Shown: one piece after another, positions 1 to 9,280 of the stretch | Layout of the letters: each line of letters starts with the position of its first letter | How positions within the stretch are numbered: the stretch's first letter is position 1 | From: Gammaproteobacteria bacterium | Lineage (GTDB): Bacteria; Pseudomonadota; Gammaproteobacteria; Ga0077536 | NCBI GenBank assembly: GCA_021773835.1 | Contig: JAJFJQ010000046.1 | Coordinates: 62,001 to 126,000 of the forward strand | Reading direction: 5' to 3' | DNA: 64,000 bases | Made by a program: the position numbers and the translations under genes | Notes under the pieces: model-generated | What the model was told of the DNA's origin: nothing | Database searches by the model: none | What the model saw: only the letters and a program-made list of their open reading frames with translations

Positions 1-1
1 T

Positions 2-340
2 TATCACGAGCATATCAGCGCTTCGACACTCCAAGATCTTCTATACGATTCATATGCGGATTTTTACAAAGACGCGATGCAGAAGCACAAATCAAGAATT
101 GATCGTGAGACGAGAAACTATATGGTTTTTTGCCGCTGGAGCGCATCAAATAGAATGCACCCTATGTCCTCAGGTGCTGGCGATGTATTACTTGATAGAT
201 CTAGTGACTATCTAGAATTGAGAAACCAGGTGTTTGATGTGGGATCGTTGCTTCCCCTCCCAGACAATCTAAGTTTATCCGCGTCGGACGAGGCAATTAA
301 TCGGTCTGTTGATTGGAAGCAATCTGCCGTCGCAGAATAG
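2..340 (+). CDS. C-terminal end of an unrecognised protein (5' end outside window)
   Basis: The reading frame is open from the window edge to the TAG at 340, giving 112 residues with no start upstream, so this is the end of a longer gene. The first part is rich in Tyr, Asp and Lys and predicted helical (LYDSYADFYKDAMQKHK). The later part has the segment CRWSASNRMHP and a polar tail. I do not recognise the family. The helical tail is vaguely like the ends of B12-binding radical SAM proteins, but no cysteine motif is visible to support that. It lies 195 bp ahead of the RpfC-like kinase on the same strand. It does not resemble the end of RpfF. Confidence 0.5.
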   Translation, partial: YHEHISASTLQDLLYDSYADFYKDAMQKHKSRIDRETRNYMVFCRWSASNRMHPMSSGAGDVLLDRSSDYLELRNQVFDVGSLLPLPDNLSLSASDEAINRSVDWKQSAVAE

Positions 341-535
341 GTTTACGCTTCGATGACTAACTCGCGCAAAAAAGGCTTCCGCTATTGCGTTTGTTCTGAA
401 TTCTCCATTGGGTTTATTGGTCGTTGGTTAGGTATCAATTGTCGGCTGACGATGATTTTTAGAAGTGTGCCAACTTAACGGCGGGGGAAATACCTGTCCA
501 GTTGGGCAGAATCCGTGTGACCGGATTTCGCATAA

Positions 536-3019
536 ATGAAAACCGATACTGCGAATATACAAGAGGTAGCAATTTCACCTTCTGACATAGGGCAATCCTA
601 TGTGCGTATTGTAGTAGTTACGGGGCTAGGTATCTGGGCCTACGTTAATGAGCTGCCGAAGTCGGCAGCTGACATTTATTCCAACCCAATTTTAAGTAGC
701 CACGCATTGTATTTGGCTTATTGCTTACTATTTCTACTTGTGTCTTATCGAATGGTTAGCGCACCTTTTAGATGGGGTGGATGGTTCCATGTAAAGCGCG
801 TAGTTGGTCTATTCGGAGATCTTATAAGCTGTGGCCTTTACATTTTTTGGGCAGGCGAATACGGCCTAGCCATATACCCAGTCTACGTCACAATAATCGT
901 CGGGTATGGACTTCGTTACGGCTTCAACTATTTATTTCTGGCGATGACTGTTGCGCTTGCTACCTTTACCGCCGCTGCGATTTATAGCCCATTGTTCCAA
1001 GAACAACGTAGCCTGATGGGTGGGTTCTATTTGGGATTAATTTTGATACCGGGATACGCGGCGTTACTGTTAAAGAAGTATCAGGATCTTCTCATTCGGC
1101 TCTCCGAAGTGAACGCGGCACGTGCGCGATTTATTGCCAACATGAGCCACGAATTGAGAACTCCCCTGCACGCCATTATTGGCAATGCGGAAGTTCTTGG
1201 CGAGAAGCTTCGAGGTCTTGAGCGTGCGGATCGAAATGTTTCACAGCTTTCGACGTCGGTCCGTATGGTTTCTGAAGCATCAGAACATTTGCGCGCCCTC
1301 GTCGACGGAGTACTTGATATAGCGTCCAGCGACGCCGGTACCTTTGTATTAGGAGATCCCGTTGAATGTGATTTGTACCGAATCATTCAATCGGCCGTCG
1401 CCATTACGAAACCAGACGGGCGCAGGAAGGATATTGATTTTAAATTGTACATTGACCCCGATACTCCCCGGCTAGTCGAAACATGGGAGCAGTTAGTAAG
1501 GGCGGTATTGATTAACACGATCGGGAATGCAGTTAAGTATACGAACGTCGGATTTATATCTGTTCTCGTTCACCGCTTAGACAGCGAGGAAGCGGGGAGC
1601 GATCAGAATATTCGGATTCGAATCGTGGATACGGGAATTGGTATATCACCTTCTCAGCTCCGGATGGTGTATGAGCCATTTATGATCGGTGATGACAGCC
1701 GGGCTCGGAGTTATGAGGGAACTGGTCTCGGCTTAACAATTACGAAGCAATACCTGACTGAGATGGGTGGGATAATCGATATTCAATCGGAGGAGATGGT
1801 TGGTACGACTGTAACCATCGAGATACCGGTCAGGTCCGTGGTGGCTGAATCAACCGAACTCCCGATGGGCGAGATATTCATAGCAATTGCGTCGCCTACA
1901 CTAGATCCGACGGGCCTTACAGCGTGGTTGGAGCAACATAATGTCGAGGTTGATACTGCCGAATGGACCGGGACACATCTGATCGCCGATTTTCCGTCGC
2001 AGCAACCGGATTTTGTATTAATTAACTCGGTCGAAACTGACGAGATTGAAAGTATCGCTGAATCGGTCAATACGAATTTCGAAGGTACACTGGCCGTACT
2101 GGTTGGCCCTTCGACTCCAGATCAAATCGAGCTCCCCGGAAACTTCATTACTCGAATTGAATTGGAAAATGATCACCACCTATACAACCTACAGTCGCTG
2201 GTAGATCGTACGCAATCATCTCGGCCTGAATCGCCTGTGGCTGGCTACTCTATTTTGGTCGTTGATGATAACGAGACGAACCTCCAATCAGCAGAGATTG
2301 CATTGCAAAGTTATGGCCATTCAGTGCGAACAGCAATCGGTGGGGACGAAGCTTTGCGTGCGATGCGACAGGAGGATTTCGATCTTGTGTTTATGGATAT
2401 GCACATGCCCGAGTTTAGCGGCATCGATGTTGCGAGGGCCTTCGCCGAAGAGGCCGTGAATCCAGTGCCGGTTGTTATGCTTACAGCAGATGTAACGAAA
2501 TCCGCAAGCGTTGATGCAGACATCCCGGAAATTGTCGGGTTTCTAACTAAACCCATAAAACCATCCGGACTTCAGCTGGCTGTCGAGCGATTCGTGGACC
2601 GAAATCGTAGCCAAATTCTTTCCGGAAAAACGGATATGCAGCATCCACTAATGCGCACCATGCGAGCCGGATTGTTCTCCAAGGATAATTATATCGAGCT
2701 GCACCGATCAGGCGTGAGCCAGGTTAGCCTCGACGGATTAATCGGGAAATTTGTGGACGATAGTTTCAATATTATCGATGAATTGAAATCGAATGCAGAA
2801 TCAGGCGATTTGGATGAATTAAAGCGGTTGTTACATAAGCTCCGTGGATCCGCTGGCGCGATGCACGTTGCTGGTTTGGTAACAATAATCGAACAATATC
2901 AAGATCTCAGTAATGAAGATCTCGTTGCTGCATTGCACGCAGACATCGAGATCTTGAAACGATCTATTACGTTTGTTTCTGGTGAAATCAGACGATTTAT
3001 TCGCGAACTCGATCAATAA
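536..3019 (+). CDS. RpfC-like hybrid sensor histidine kinase (membrane sensor, HK, REC, HPt)
   Basis: 827 residues. Residues about 20-185 hold several membrane helices. The segment YGLRYGFNYL and the following helix GLILIPGYAALLLKK resemble the membrane input domain of Xanthomonas RpfC, the receptor for diffusible signal factor (cis-2-unsaturated fatty acids). The kinase core follows: H-box FIANMSHELRTPL with His205, G1 box DTGIGIS at about 365 and G2 box GTGLGL at about 395. A receiver domain runs about 572-690 with acceptor Asp621 and a C-terminal KP motif. An HPt domain contains LHKLRGSAG with His767. All phosphorelay residues are present, so it should autophosphorylate and relay His-Asp-His to a partner. 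The likely partner is the response regulator 80 bp downstream. The ligand is inferred from homology; no rpfF is in the window. Confidence 0.88.
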   Translation: MKTDTANIQEVAISPSDIGQSYVRIVVVTGLGIWAYVNELPKSAADIYSNPILSSHALYLAYCLLFLLVSYRMVSAPFRWGGWFHVKRVVGLFGDLISCGLYIFWAGEYGLAIYPVYVTIIVGYGLRYGFNYLFLAMTVALATFTAAAIYSPLFQEQRSLMGGFYLGLILIPGYAALLLKKYQDLLIRLSEVNAARARFIANMSHELRTPLHAIIGNAEVLGEKLRGLERADRNVSQLSTSVRMVSEASEHLRALVDGVLDIASSDAGTFVLGDPVECDLYRIIQSAVAITKPDGRRKDIDFKLYIDPDTPRLVETWEQLVRAVLINTIGNAVKYTNVGFISVLVHRLDSEEAGSDQNIRIRIVDTGIGISPSQLRMVYEPFMIGDDSRARSYEGTGLGLTITKQYLTEMGGIIDIQSEEMVGTTVTIEIPVRSVVAESTELPMGEIFIAIASPTLDPTGLTAWLEQHNVEVDTAEWTGTHLIADFPSQQPDFVLINSVETDEIESIAESVNTNFEGTLAVLVGPSTPDQIELPGNFITRIELENDHHLYNLQSLVDRTQSSRPESPVAGYSILVVDDNETNLQSAEIALQSYGHSVRTAIGGDEALRAMRQEDFDLVFMDMHMPEFSGIDVARAFAEEAVNPVPVVMLTADVTKSASVDADIPEIVGFLTKPIKPSGLQLAVERFVDRNRSQILSGKTDMQHPLMRTMRAGLFSKDNYIELHRSGVSQVSLDGLIGKFVDDSFNIIDELKSNAESGDLDELKRLLHKLRGSAGAMHVAGLVTIIEQYQDLSNEDLVAALHADIEILKRSITFVSGEIRRFIRELDQ

Positions 3020-3099
3020 TCCCTGTCTAAGTTTCGACTCGACTAGTACTCCGGGGTTCGTGGAAGCGCATGAGAACGCACAAATGGATTATGTAGGAT

Positions 3100-3771
3100 A
3101 TGAACTACCCGCCACTTAAACCACCTTATCGAGTGATGATTGTGGACGACCACAAGTTCGTCGTGGAGCTCCTTGCTCAGCGTCTATCGGTTGAATCGAA
3201 GGTCGAAGTCGTTGGCATGGCGAATCGTGGCTCATCCGCACTGCATATCGCTGAAAGTGAGAAAGTCGACATTGTTCTGTTAGACATGGAGTTGCATCAA
3301 GAGGATGGAATTCACGTTGCGCGTGGTCTTCTTCAAATTGATCCAAAAATAAGAATTATCGGTTTATCCATGCATGACGCTGACCACCACCCGATATCGC
3401 TACTCGAACTTGGTGGTCTCGGGTTTATCTCTAAGTCCGCAACTGGCCGGGAAATTATTGATGGGGTTAATCGAGTCGCCGCTGGGGATATGGCAATTAG
3501 CCCTAAAATTGCAGTGTACTTAGCAACCCAATGCTCGAACCAAAACCCGATCGGCCAAATCCGGTCTTTGTCTCCGAAAGAACTGGGCGTACTGAAATTT
3601 ATTGCGCAAGGATATAGCATTAACGAAATCGCGAAAAAACTGGACGTCGGTGGTAAAACGGTCTCAGGGCACCGTGCTCAGTTGCGGAAAAAGCTACAGG
3701 TGGCAACGGACGTCGAGTTATGCCTGCTAGCGATCAAATCGGGGCTTATAGGCATCCATCAAGATCTCTAA
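3100..3771 (+). CDS. LuxR/NarL-type response regulator
   Basis: 223 residues: an N-terminal receiver (MIVDDHKF, acceptor Asp62 in VLLDMELH, switch Lys in GFISKSATG) and a C-terminal LuxR-type helix-turn-helix from about 150 (SPKELGVLKFIAQGYSINEI, then KTVSGHRAQLRKKL). It lies 80 bp after the hybrid kinase in the same direction and is its probable output, acting as a DNA-binding transcription factor once phosphorylated through the HPt domain. This differs from the Xanthomonas Rpf system, where the partner RpfG is an HD-GYP c-di-GMP phosphodiesterase. Targets are unknown; the adjacent desaturase gene is the obvious candidate. Confidence 0.88.
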   Translation: MNYPPLKPPYRVMIVDDHKFVVELLAQRLSVESKVEVVGMANRGSSALHIAESEKVDIVLLDMELHQEDGIHVARGLLQIDPKIRIIGLSMHDADHHPISLLELGGLGFISKSATGREIIDGVNRVAAGDMAISPKIAVYLATQCSNQNPIGQIRSLSPKELGVLKFIAQGYSINEIAKKLDVGGKTVSGHRAQLRKKLQVATDVELCLLAIKSGLIGIHQDL

Positions 3772-3934
3772 TCATCGTGTACAATGCGGCTTCTGTAACG
3801 GAAACTCGCATTTTTGACCACAACTAACGCTCCGGCACTGCGCATCTCCATCCATTTTGAGGCACCTAGGCAGTGACGGGCAAATGGTCCAAGCTCAGGG
3901 GATAGCTCGAACAATATAATCGGCGTGACTACTC

Positions 3935-5056
3935 GTGATTGAAAGAGCCCAACCACCCGAGGTCAACCACCCGGCCACCGAAACCTCGCAAGCGAAAACC
4001 CTACGCCAAGCCCTGCGCCCCTACACCGTGCGCTCGAACGTCAAAGCGCTGGCAATATTTTCCGTCTTCTATGGCAATCTCCTCGCGTTGGTAGCGCTTG
4101 CTCTGTACGTCGACAACATTTGGTTACGCATGCTGTGCGCCGTGTCTGCCGGTGGCAGTATTTCTGCGTTGTTTGTTATTGGTCACGATGCGGCGCACAG
4201 TTGTTACTCCAGTAATAAATCCTTGGATGCATTGCTCGGGCGTTTGGCATTACTGCCGGCACTGCACAACTTCACCTTATGGCGCATTGTGCACAATCGT
4301 ATGCATCACTTTGAGTTGTGCGTGCAGGGGTTGAATAGCTGGAGCCCGTTGTCGAAAGATGAGTTCGATCGATTGCCGGCGTGGCGCCGTGCGGTGGAGA
4401 AACTCTATCGCTCCCCGCTTGGTCTTGGACCTTACTATTTCGTCGAGCGCTGGCTGAAAGACAAGTTTCTACCCACAGCCCGAATGCGCGATACGCGGCC
4501 GCTACAGCAATGGTTCGATTTCTTTGGGATCCTGGCGTTTCTTGGGGTGCTGGGAGTCATTTTTTGGTTTGCTGCGCAGTCCCTGGAGCATCTGTCCTAT
4601 GGTGAAGCTTGGCTGTGGGGGTTTGTCGTGCCGTTCCTGGTTTGGAATTACTTAATGGGTTTCACCGTATATGTGCAGCACACCCACCCCTTGGTGCCGT
4701 GGTTCAGAACGAAGCAAGACGAGGACCAAGCGGGGGTCGGCCAGCACCAATTGTCAGTACAGCTTGTGTTTCCCAAAGGCTTCGGCTTGATCTCTAATAA
4801 CATCATGGAGCATCCCGCCCATCACGTGAATACTAAAATCCCGCTGTACAATCTTGCGAAAGCTCAACGTCATCTCAATGAATTGATTGGACCGGCTGCG
4901 GTGATCGAACGTTTTACCCTGCCGACGTTTCTGCGCATCATGAAACACTGCAAGCTATTTGATTACGACAACCGGCGATGGCTTGGCTTCGATGGTTCCC
5001 CGAGTGTGTATCCCGATCCGGCGGCGGGTTACGGCGATACTGCACGCACAGCGTAA
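3935..5056 (+). CDS. membrane fatty-acid desaturase
   Basis: 373 residues with the three histidine boxes of membrane di-iron desaturases: HDAAHS from His84, HNRMHH from His120 and EHPAHH around His293, plus an extra HTH near 249. Hydrophobic stretches around 40-90 and 205-250 fit four membrane passes. It would introduce a double bond into an acyl chain; substrate and regiospecificity cannot be read from the sequence. The start is GTG with no clear Shine-Dalgarno, and the first internal ATG would cut into the membrane region, so the exact start is uncertain. It follows the RpfC-like kinase and regulator by 163 bp on the same strand, which suggests membrane-lipid adaptation or fatty-acid signalling as context. 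Confidence 0.88.
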   Translation: MIERAQPPEVNHPATETSQAKTLRQALRPYTVRSNVKALAIFSVFYGNLLALVALALYVDNIWLRMLCAVSAGGSISALFVIGHDAAHSCYSSNKSLDALLGRLALLPALHNFTLWRIVHNRMHHFELCVQGLNSWSPLSKDEFDRLPAWRRAVEKLYRSPLGLGPYYFVERWLKDKFLPTARMRDTRPLQQWFDFFGILAFLGVLGVIFWFAAQSLEHLSYGEAWLWGFVVPFLVWNYLMGFTVYVQHTHPLVPWFRTKQDEDQAGVGQHQLSVQLVFPKGFGLISNNIMEHPAHHVNTKIPLYNLAKAQRHLNELIGPAAVIERFTLPTFLRIMKHCKLFDYDNRRWLGFDGSPSVYPDPAAGYGDTARTA

Positions 5057-5174
5057 CATACTCTTTGCGCCGTTAACTTCTAATTGATTATTCTCGTTAA
5101 GCGAGTGCACGAATTGAAACGATCGCGCGCTTGCCTATCAACGTTAGATCTCTAGCGCTGCATCAACACTTCCC

Positions 5175-5936
5175 ATGAACACTCCAATGAGCGATGACAC
5201 GGCAGCAGTAGCGGCTGCTATCAAGCGTGCCGAGCGCGTCGCGATATTTACCGGCGCCGGGATCTCAGCCGAATCGGGCTTACCGACCTATCGTGGCGTG
5301 GGCGGCTTGTACAACGACATGACCGTCGATGAAGGATTACCCATCGAGGAGGTACTCTCAGGCGGTATGTTCGCCCGATCGCCTGAAATCACCTGGAAAT
5401 ATATCGCCGAGATAGAGCGCGCTTGCCGTGGCGCGGCTGCCAACGATGCCCATCGCGCGATTTTGGCACTCGAGGCCGTTGCTGAAGTGTGGGTGATCAC
5501 GCAAAACGTCGATGGTTTTCACCGCGATGCCGGTAGCGCCAATGTGATCGAGTTGCACGGTAACTTAGCCGATCTTGCTTGCACGCAGTGCGACGCGAAC
5601 TTTACCGTGCGTGACTATGCTGAGTTAAGCATTCCACCGATATGCGATCGCTGCGCTGGCATGATGCGACCGAGCGTTGTGTTATTTGGCGAGATGCTAC
5701 CGGACGCCGCAGTTACCGAATACGATCGGATCTTTCGCGCGGGCTTCGATCTTATTTTCGCGATCGGAACGACCGCCGGCTTTCCCTATATCTACGAACC
5801 AATTGCCCAAGCCTCTCGACAAGGCGTTACCACTGTAGAAATAAATCCCGATGAAACACCCTTGTCTAACGTCGTAACGCATCGCTTTACCAGCGGTGCG
5901 GGCGTCGCACTAAAATCGATCTTGGATGCAATGTAG
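5175..5936 (+). CDS. Sir2-family NAD-dependent protein deacylase
   Basis: 253 residues. The NAD-binding signature GAGISAESGLPTYRG starts at about 27. TQNVDGFH is at about 109, the catalytic His128 is in ELHGNL, and a structural zinc site is formed by Cys136, Cys139, Cys157 and Cys160. GTTAGFPY replaces the usual GTS-V-P loop. The enzyme removes acyl groups from lysine using NAD, giving nicotinamide and O-acyl-ADP-ribose. The chain is close to bacterial CobB length. The class III Tyr-x-x-Arg desuccinylase motif is not obvious, so acyl preference is open. It sits 118 bp after the desaturase and may or may not be co-transcribed. Confidence 0.9.
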   Translation: MNTPMSDDTAAVAAAIKRAERVAIFTGAGISAESGLPTYRGVGGLYNDMTVDEGLPIEEVLSGGMFARSPEITWKYIAEIERACRGAAANDAHRAILALEAVAEVWVITQNVDGFHRDAGSANVIELHGNLADLACTQCDANFTVRDYAELSIPPICDRCAGMMRPSVVLFGEMLPDAAVTEYDRIFRAGFDLIFAIGTTAGFPYIYEPIAQASRQGVTTVEINPDETPLSNVVTHRFTSGAGVALKSILDAM

Positions 5937-6348
5937 ACGTTCGAAGGTATCGGTGTGGGATCGCTTTTATCTGGCGCTTAAGTTTTACGCCTTGAACTTG
6001 GATACCACCGTGCACTCGAAGTCAAGACCGAATACTCGGAATTTTATCGCGACGATCTTCGAAGGTAGAAAGTGCAACGACGTGGGTAAACGGTTGATAT
6101 TGGTGCGTGAGATAAAAAAAAAGCAAAAATATCCTAAAAAAAGGCTGTTTTTTGTCTGTCAAGACTTCCAAAAAATTTCCATCGGACTATATTAGCGGCT
6201 GTCGCGTAAGCGGGGTAAACACCGCTACTTAATACCGATAAGACGTCTGTCGAAACGCAAGTTTTTTCAGTAGTCGTTTGGACGCTGACTAAACGGGGAT
6301 TCAAATTAAATTTTCGCATTAGCAATTTAGATAGAGCCGGGAGGAAGT
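5937..6348 (+). other. intergenic region ahead of the HU-like gene
   Basis: About 410 bp without a convincing gene. An open frame entering from inside the Sir2 gene ends in a Lys-rich, low-complexity stretch and has no ribosome site, so I leave it out. The region has A and T tracts around 6115-6180. A TATATT hexamer at 6188-6193 is a possible -10 element for the HU-like gene, with only a weak -35 match about 16 bp upstream. Confidence 0.4.
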
Positions 6349-6684
6349 ATGTCGAGTTCGAAAAAGGGTGCAATAAAAGATAAACAAACCAAGAGTCAAA
6401 TCTTGTCGACGCTGGCAGAAGAAACAGGACTTTCAAAAAAAGATATTCAAGCGGTCTTCGCAGCAACGAAAGATCTTGCTGCACGTCACTTAGCGTCACG
6501 TGGTTCAGGTGAGTTAACCATTCCAGAGGTTGGAGTGAAACTTCGCCGCGTGAAAAAGGCGGCACGTAAAGCAGGTATGGCACGCAACCCGTTCACCGGT
6601 GAAATGGTGCACGTTGATGCCAAACCAGCGAGTCTTTCCGTGCGCGCGTCTGCAATGAAGGCGATCAAGGACGTCGTGGCCTAA
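6349..6684 (+). CDS. HU/IHF-like histone-like DNA-binding protein
   Basis: 111 residues, basic. A lysine-rich N-terminal arm (SSSKKGAIKDKQTKSQI) precedes the HU helix-turn-helix (LSTLAEETGLSKKDIQAVF). The beta-arm region follows, with the family-type segment ARNPFTGE, and the chain ends in a helix (SVRASAMKAIKDVV). It would bind and bend DNA as a dimer and help organise the nucleoid. A good ribosome site (GGGAGGAAG) lies just before the ATG. The arm after ARNPFTGE is close to the HU pattern but the N-terminal extension is longer than in E. coli HU (90 residues). A strong hairpin terminator follows, so it is probably a single-gene unit. Confidence 0.85.
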   Translation: MSSSKKGAIKDKQTKSQILSTLAEETGLSKKDIQAVFAATKDLAARHLASRGSGELTIPEVGVKLRRVKKAARKAGMARNPFTGEMVHVDAKPASLSVRASAMKAIKDVVA

Positions 6685-6695
6685 CACGAATTCGT

Positions 6696-6734
6696 TCATC
6701 GCGGGCCGGAACGCTTCGCTCCGGCCCGCGATGA
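6696..6734 (+). terminator. strong hairpin terminator after the HU-like gene
   Basis: A perfect 15-bp inverted repeat, 6696-6710 against 6720-6734, GC-rich in the middle, closes a 9-base loop (ACGCTTCGC). It starts 11 bp after the HU-like stop codon. The T-run after it is short (TTCTCTT), so it may be a weak intrinsic terminator or an mRNA-stabilising hairpin. Confidence 0.75.
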
Positions 6735-6805
6735 TTCTCTTAGCCGACGTTCCTGTCGGTTGACGCAAAATCCTACGCACGTTAGTCTCCTCCACGATTT
6801 CGTTT

Positions 6806-7004
6806 CGGTGCCCAGAAGCCATTCGGCCAATGGGGTAAACGGGAAGCCGGTGAGTGAGGTGAGACCCTCTACGATTCCGGCGCTGCCCCCGCAACGGTAA
6901 GCGAGTTAGCTGAGCCCTCTCAAGCCACTTTGCACGTAGGAGTGCATGGGAAGGCGGGCTCAGTTGGTGTGACACCACTCGCAAGCCCGGATACCGGCCT
7001 GAAC
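6806..7004 (+). ncRNA. cobalamin (AdoCbl) riboswitch
   Basis: The conserved cobalamin-riboswitch blocks are present in order: a 5' GGTGCC, GGGAAGCCGGTG at 6841-6852, the long conserved block GCTGCCCCCGCAACGGTAA at about 6882-6900, the B12-box-like AGCCACT near 6923, and the closing GCAAGCCCGGATACCGGCC at about 6981-6999. It sits on the same strand about 145 bp ahead of the BtuB-like receptor gene, the classical target. Adenosylcobalamin binding should lower receptor expression. Confidence 0.95.
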
Positions 7005-7092
7005 GATTGTTACCGTATCGCGGTGGGCGATTTAAACGGGGCGATCGGTGTTGGCTATCTGGTCCGCGGGAAACATTCCCAACCTCAGTTAA

Positions 7093-7145
7093 AACCCTCC
7101 GCATTTATTTGCGCGTCGCTCGGGTGTGAGTGGCGCTGAGGGGTT
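7093..7145 (+). promoter_or_regulatory. putative riboswitch expression platform hiding the receptor ribosome site
   Basis: AACCCTCC at 7093-7100 can pair, with one bulge, with GAGGGGTT at 7138-7145, which contains the ribosome-binding site of the receptor ATG at 7150. No T-run follows, so translational rather than transcriptional control is the likelier mode. This pairing is inferred by eye. Confidence 0.5.
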
Positions 7146-7149
7146 CACA

Positions 7150-9108
7150 ATGCGTTTTATATTTTTCTTTTTGTTAATTTCGTCCATTTTGTCGCCGCTG
7201 CCATCGGCCATAGCAGCCGACACCAATCCACTTGAGCATATGACTGTTACCGCGTCGCGCAATCCAGTACCACTATGGGAAGCGGGGAGCGCGCTCACGG
7301 TCATCGATAGCGTTGAAATCGAACGTCGGCAAACGCCATACGTTGTGGATCTTTTACGCAGCGTGCCCGGCCTGTCCGTGAGCCAACAAGGCGGTGCGGG
7401 AAAGTTTGCTCAGATCCGCGTACGCGGCGCAGAGGCGAATCACGTGTTGGTGATAATCGACGGGGTTGAAGTCAACGATACGACCCGAGGCGATGACTTT
7501 GATTTTTCCACGCTCACCACCTCCGATATTGAACGGATCGAAGTCGTTCGTGGGCCGCAAAGTTCGCTGTGGGGGAGCGATGCATTGGCCGGGGTTATCA
7601 ATATCATCACCAAGCGGGCGAGCCGACCAATTGAAGCGGCTGCATCGGCTGAAGGTGGTTCTTTTGGAACTAGGCAGTTCAGCGGCACGCTAGGCCATCA
7701 AGGCGATGGCTATACGTTTCGCCTCGGCGCCAATCACCTCAGTACTGGCGGGACTAATATCGCCACCACCGGAGACGAGGACGATGCCTATCGCAGCACT
7801 AGCGTTAACGCCAAGGCCGACTGGCAGGCGCACGAGTCCGTGCGCTTCGACGCCAATGCGCGGGTGACCGACATTCGCAATGAGACCGATACCGGCGCAT
7901 TTACCGGGATCCCTGCCGACAGTGACGGTCGAACCGATACTTTTCTTGCCTATGCCGCAGCGAATGCAAGAGCGTCGCTCTACGATGGCCACTGGACGCA
8001 TTGGCTCGGTGGCGCGTGGACTCGCACCGATAATAAAGACAGAGATTTACTCGACGGCAGTAGCGGACGCGTGCAGGGCGATAAATACTCCGTCGACTAC
8101 CAAACGACGCTTCGCTTCGCCACACCGCAATTATTAGACGCCCAACATTCGTTAACCTTTGCACTGGACTATGAAGAGCGGTTTTTTAAGCAGCGAGGTC
8201 CGATAAGTTTTGGCGCAGATCCAAATCAAGACCGAAAGATCGATACGCTTGGGTACATTGGTGAATACCGTCTGCGTTTGTTTGAGGACACAACGATATC
8301 CGCTAGTGTGCGGCATGATGACAACAGCGACTTCGACAACGTCACCACCTTCCGTGTCTCGTTGAGCCAACGACTGACGCAATGGGGCACAGTGATATCT
8401 GGCGCCTATGGCACCGGCCAAAAAGATCCTACGTTTTTCGATCGCTTCGGTTTCTCCGCTGGCGGGTTTTTTCCTTTTGTTGGCAATAGCAACATAACGC
8501 CAGAGAAATCGAAGGGCTGGGAGGTGAGCGTGCAGCAACCCGTATTCGACGAGCGTGTCCTCCTCGGTGCAACGGTGTTCAGCGAACGGCTCGAAGACGA
8601 GATCAATGGCTTCGTAGTAGATCTCGCCACCGGGACGTCCACAGCCGAGAACGTAGACGGCAAAAGCCATCGCGACGGTTTCGAATTGTTCGCGAACGCG
8701 TCATTAACTCCGGCATTGTCGGCGTCGGCCTCCTACACTTATCTCGATGCCAACCAGATCGACCGGACCACGGGTATCCGATCCGACGAGGTGCGGCGGG
8801 CGCGGCATCAGGGCGCGGCATCGATCAACTATTCATTCCACAATGGTCGGGGCAACGTCAATTTACACCTCACTCATACCGGCGACCAAGACGACGACAC
8901 TTTTTTACCGCCGATCTTTGCACGGCAACGGGTCAGCTTAAACAACTTCACCTTGCTTGGACTCTCCGGATCATGGCAATTGCTCGAGCAGCTTTCTGTT
9001 TTTGCTCGCGCGGAGAATATACTTGACGACAACTACCAAGAAGTTTTTGGGTTCCAAGGGGTAGGCGCCTCAGCCTATGTCGGTATCCGGTATACGACGG
9101 CACGCTAG
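7150..9108 (+). CDS. btuB: TonB-dependent vitamin B12 receptor, BtuB-like
   Basis: 652 residues from the ATG at 7150. It has a hydrophobic signal peptide ending near AIA, a TonB-box-like segment (LEHMTVTAS), a plug domain (DLLRSVPGLSVSQQGGAG, IRVRGAEANHVLVIIDGVEV, IERIEVVRGPQSSLWGSDAL) and a beta-barrel to the C-terminus. It would carry corrinoids across the outer membrane using TonB energy. A GTG at 7126 in the same frame is possible, but GAGGGG just before 7150 and the signal peptide favour the ATG. The upstream cobalamin riboswitch makes the substrate call firm. No btuCDF or corrinoid genes follow. Confidence 0.92.
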   Translation: MRFIFFFLLISSILSPLPSAIAADTNPLEHMTVTASRNPVPLWEAGSALTVIDSVEIERRQTPYVVDLLRSVPGLSVSQQGGAGKFAQIRVRGAEANHVLVIIDGVEVNDTTRGDDFDFSTLTTSDIERIEVVRGPQSSLWGSDALAGVINIITKRASRPIEAAASAEGGSFGTRQFSGTLGHQGDGYTFRLGANHLSTGGTNIATTGDEDDAYRSTSVNAKADWQAHESVRFDANARVTDIRNETDTGAFTGIPADSDGRTDTFLAYAAANARASLYDGHWTHWLGGAWTRTDNKDRDLLDGSSGRVQGDKYSVDYQTTLRFATPQLLDAQHSLTFALDYEERFFKQRGPISFGADPNQDRKIDTLGYIGEYRLRLFEDTTISASVRHDDNSDFDNVTTFRVSLSQRLTQWGTVISGAYGTGQKDPTFFDRFGFSAGGFFPFVGNSNITPEKSKGWEVSVQQPVFDERVLLGATVFSERLEDEINGFVVDLATGTSTAENVDGKSHRDGFELFANASLTPALSASASYTYLDANQIDRTTGIRSDEVRRARHQGAASINYSFHNGRGNVNLHLTHTGDQDDDTFLPPIFARQRVSLNNFTLLGLSGSWQLLEQLSVFARAENILDDNYQEVFGFQGVGASAYVGIRYTTAR

Positions 9109-9280
9109 CTCCAGCACCTTGCAACGCAGGGGGGTAACGCAAGGGCGCCGCTACGGCGGTTCGATGCGGCTGTTTCATCGCCCGCGTCGCCACACTGGTT
9201 GATGCTAAACTAGCGCGCTCTTAATTTCGGCAATACCCGCGGCAGCGTGTGCGGCAGCTGGGTCTGTCGTTGGGGTATTT

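Noticed and set aside
5926-6195. 89-residue frame after the Sir2 gene
   Set aside because: It starts inside the Sir2 gene, has no ribosome site and ends in Lys-rich low-complexity sequence.
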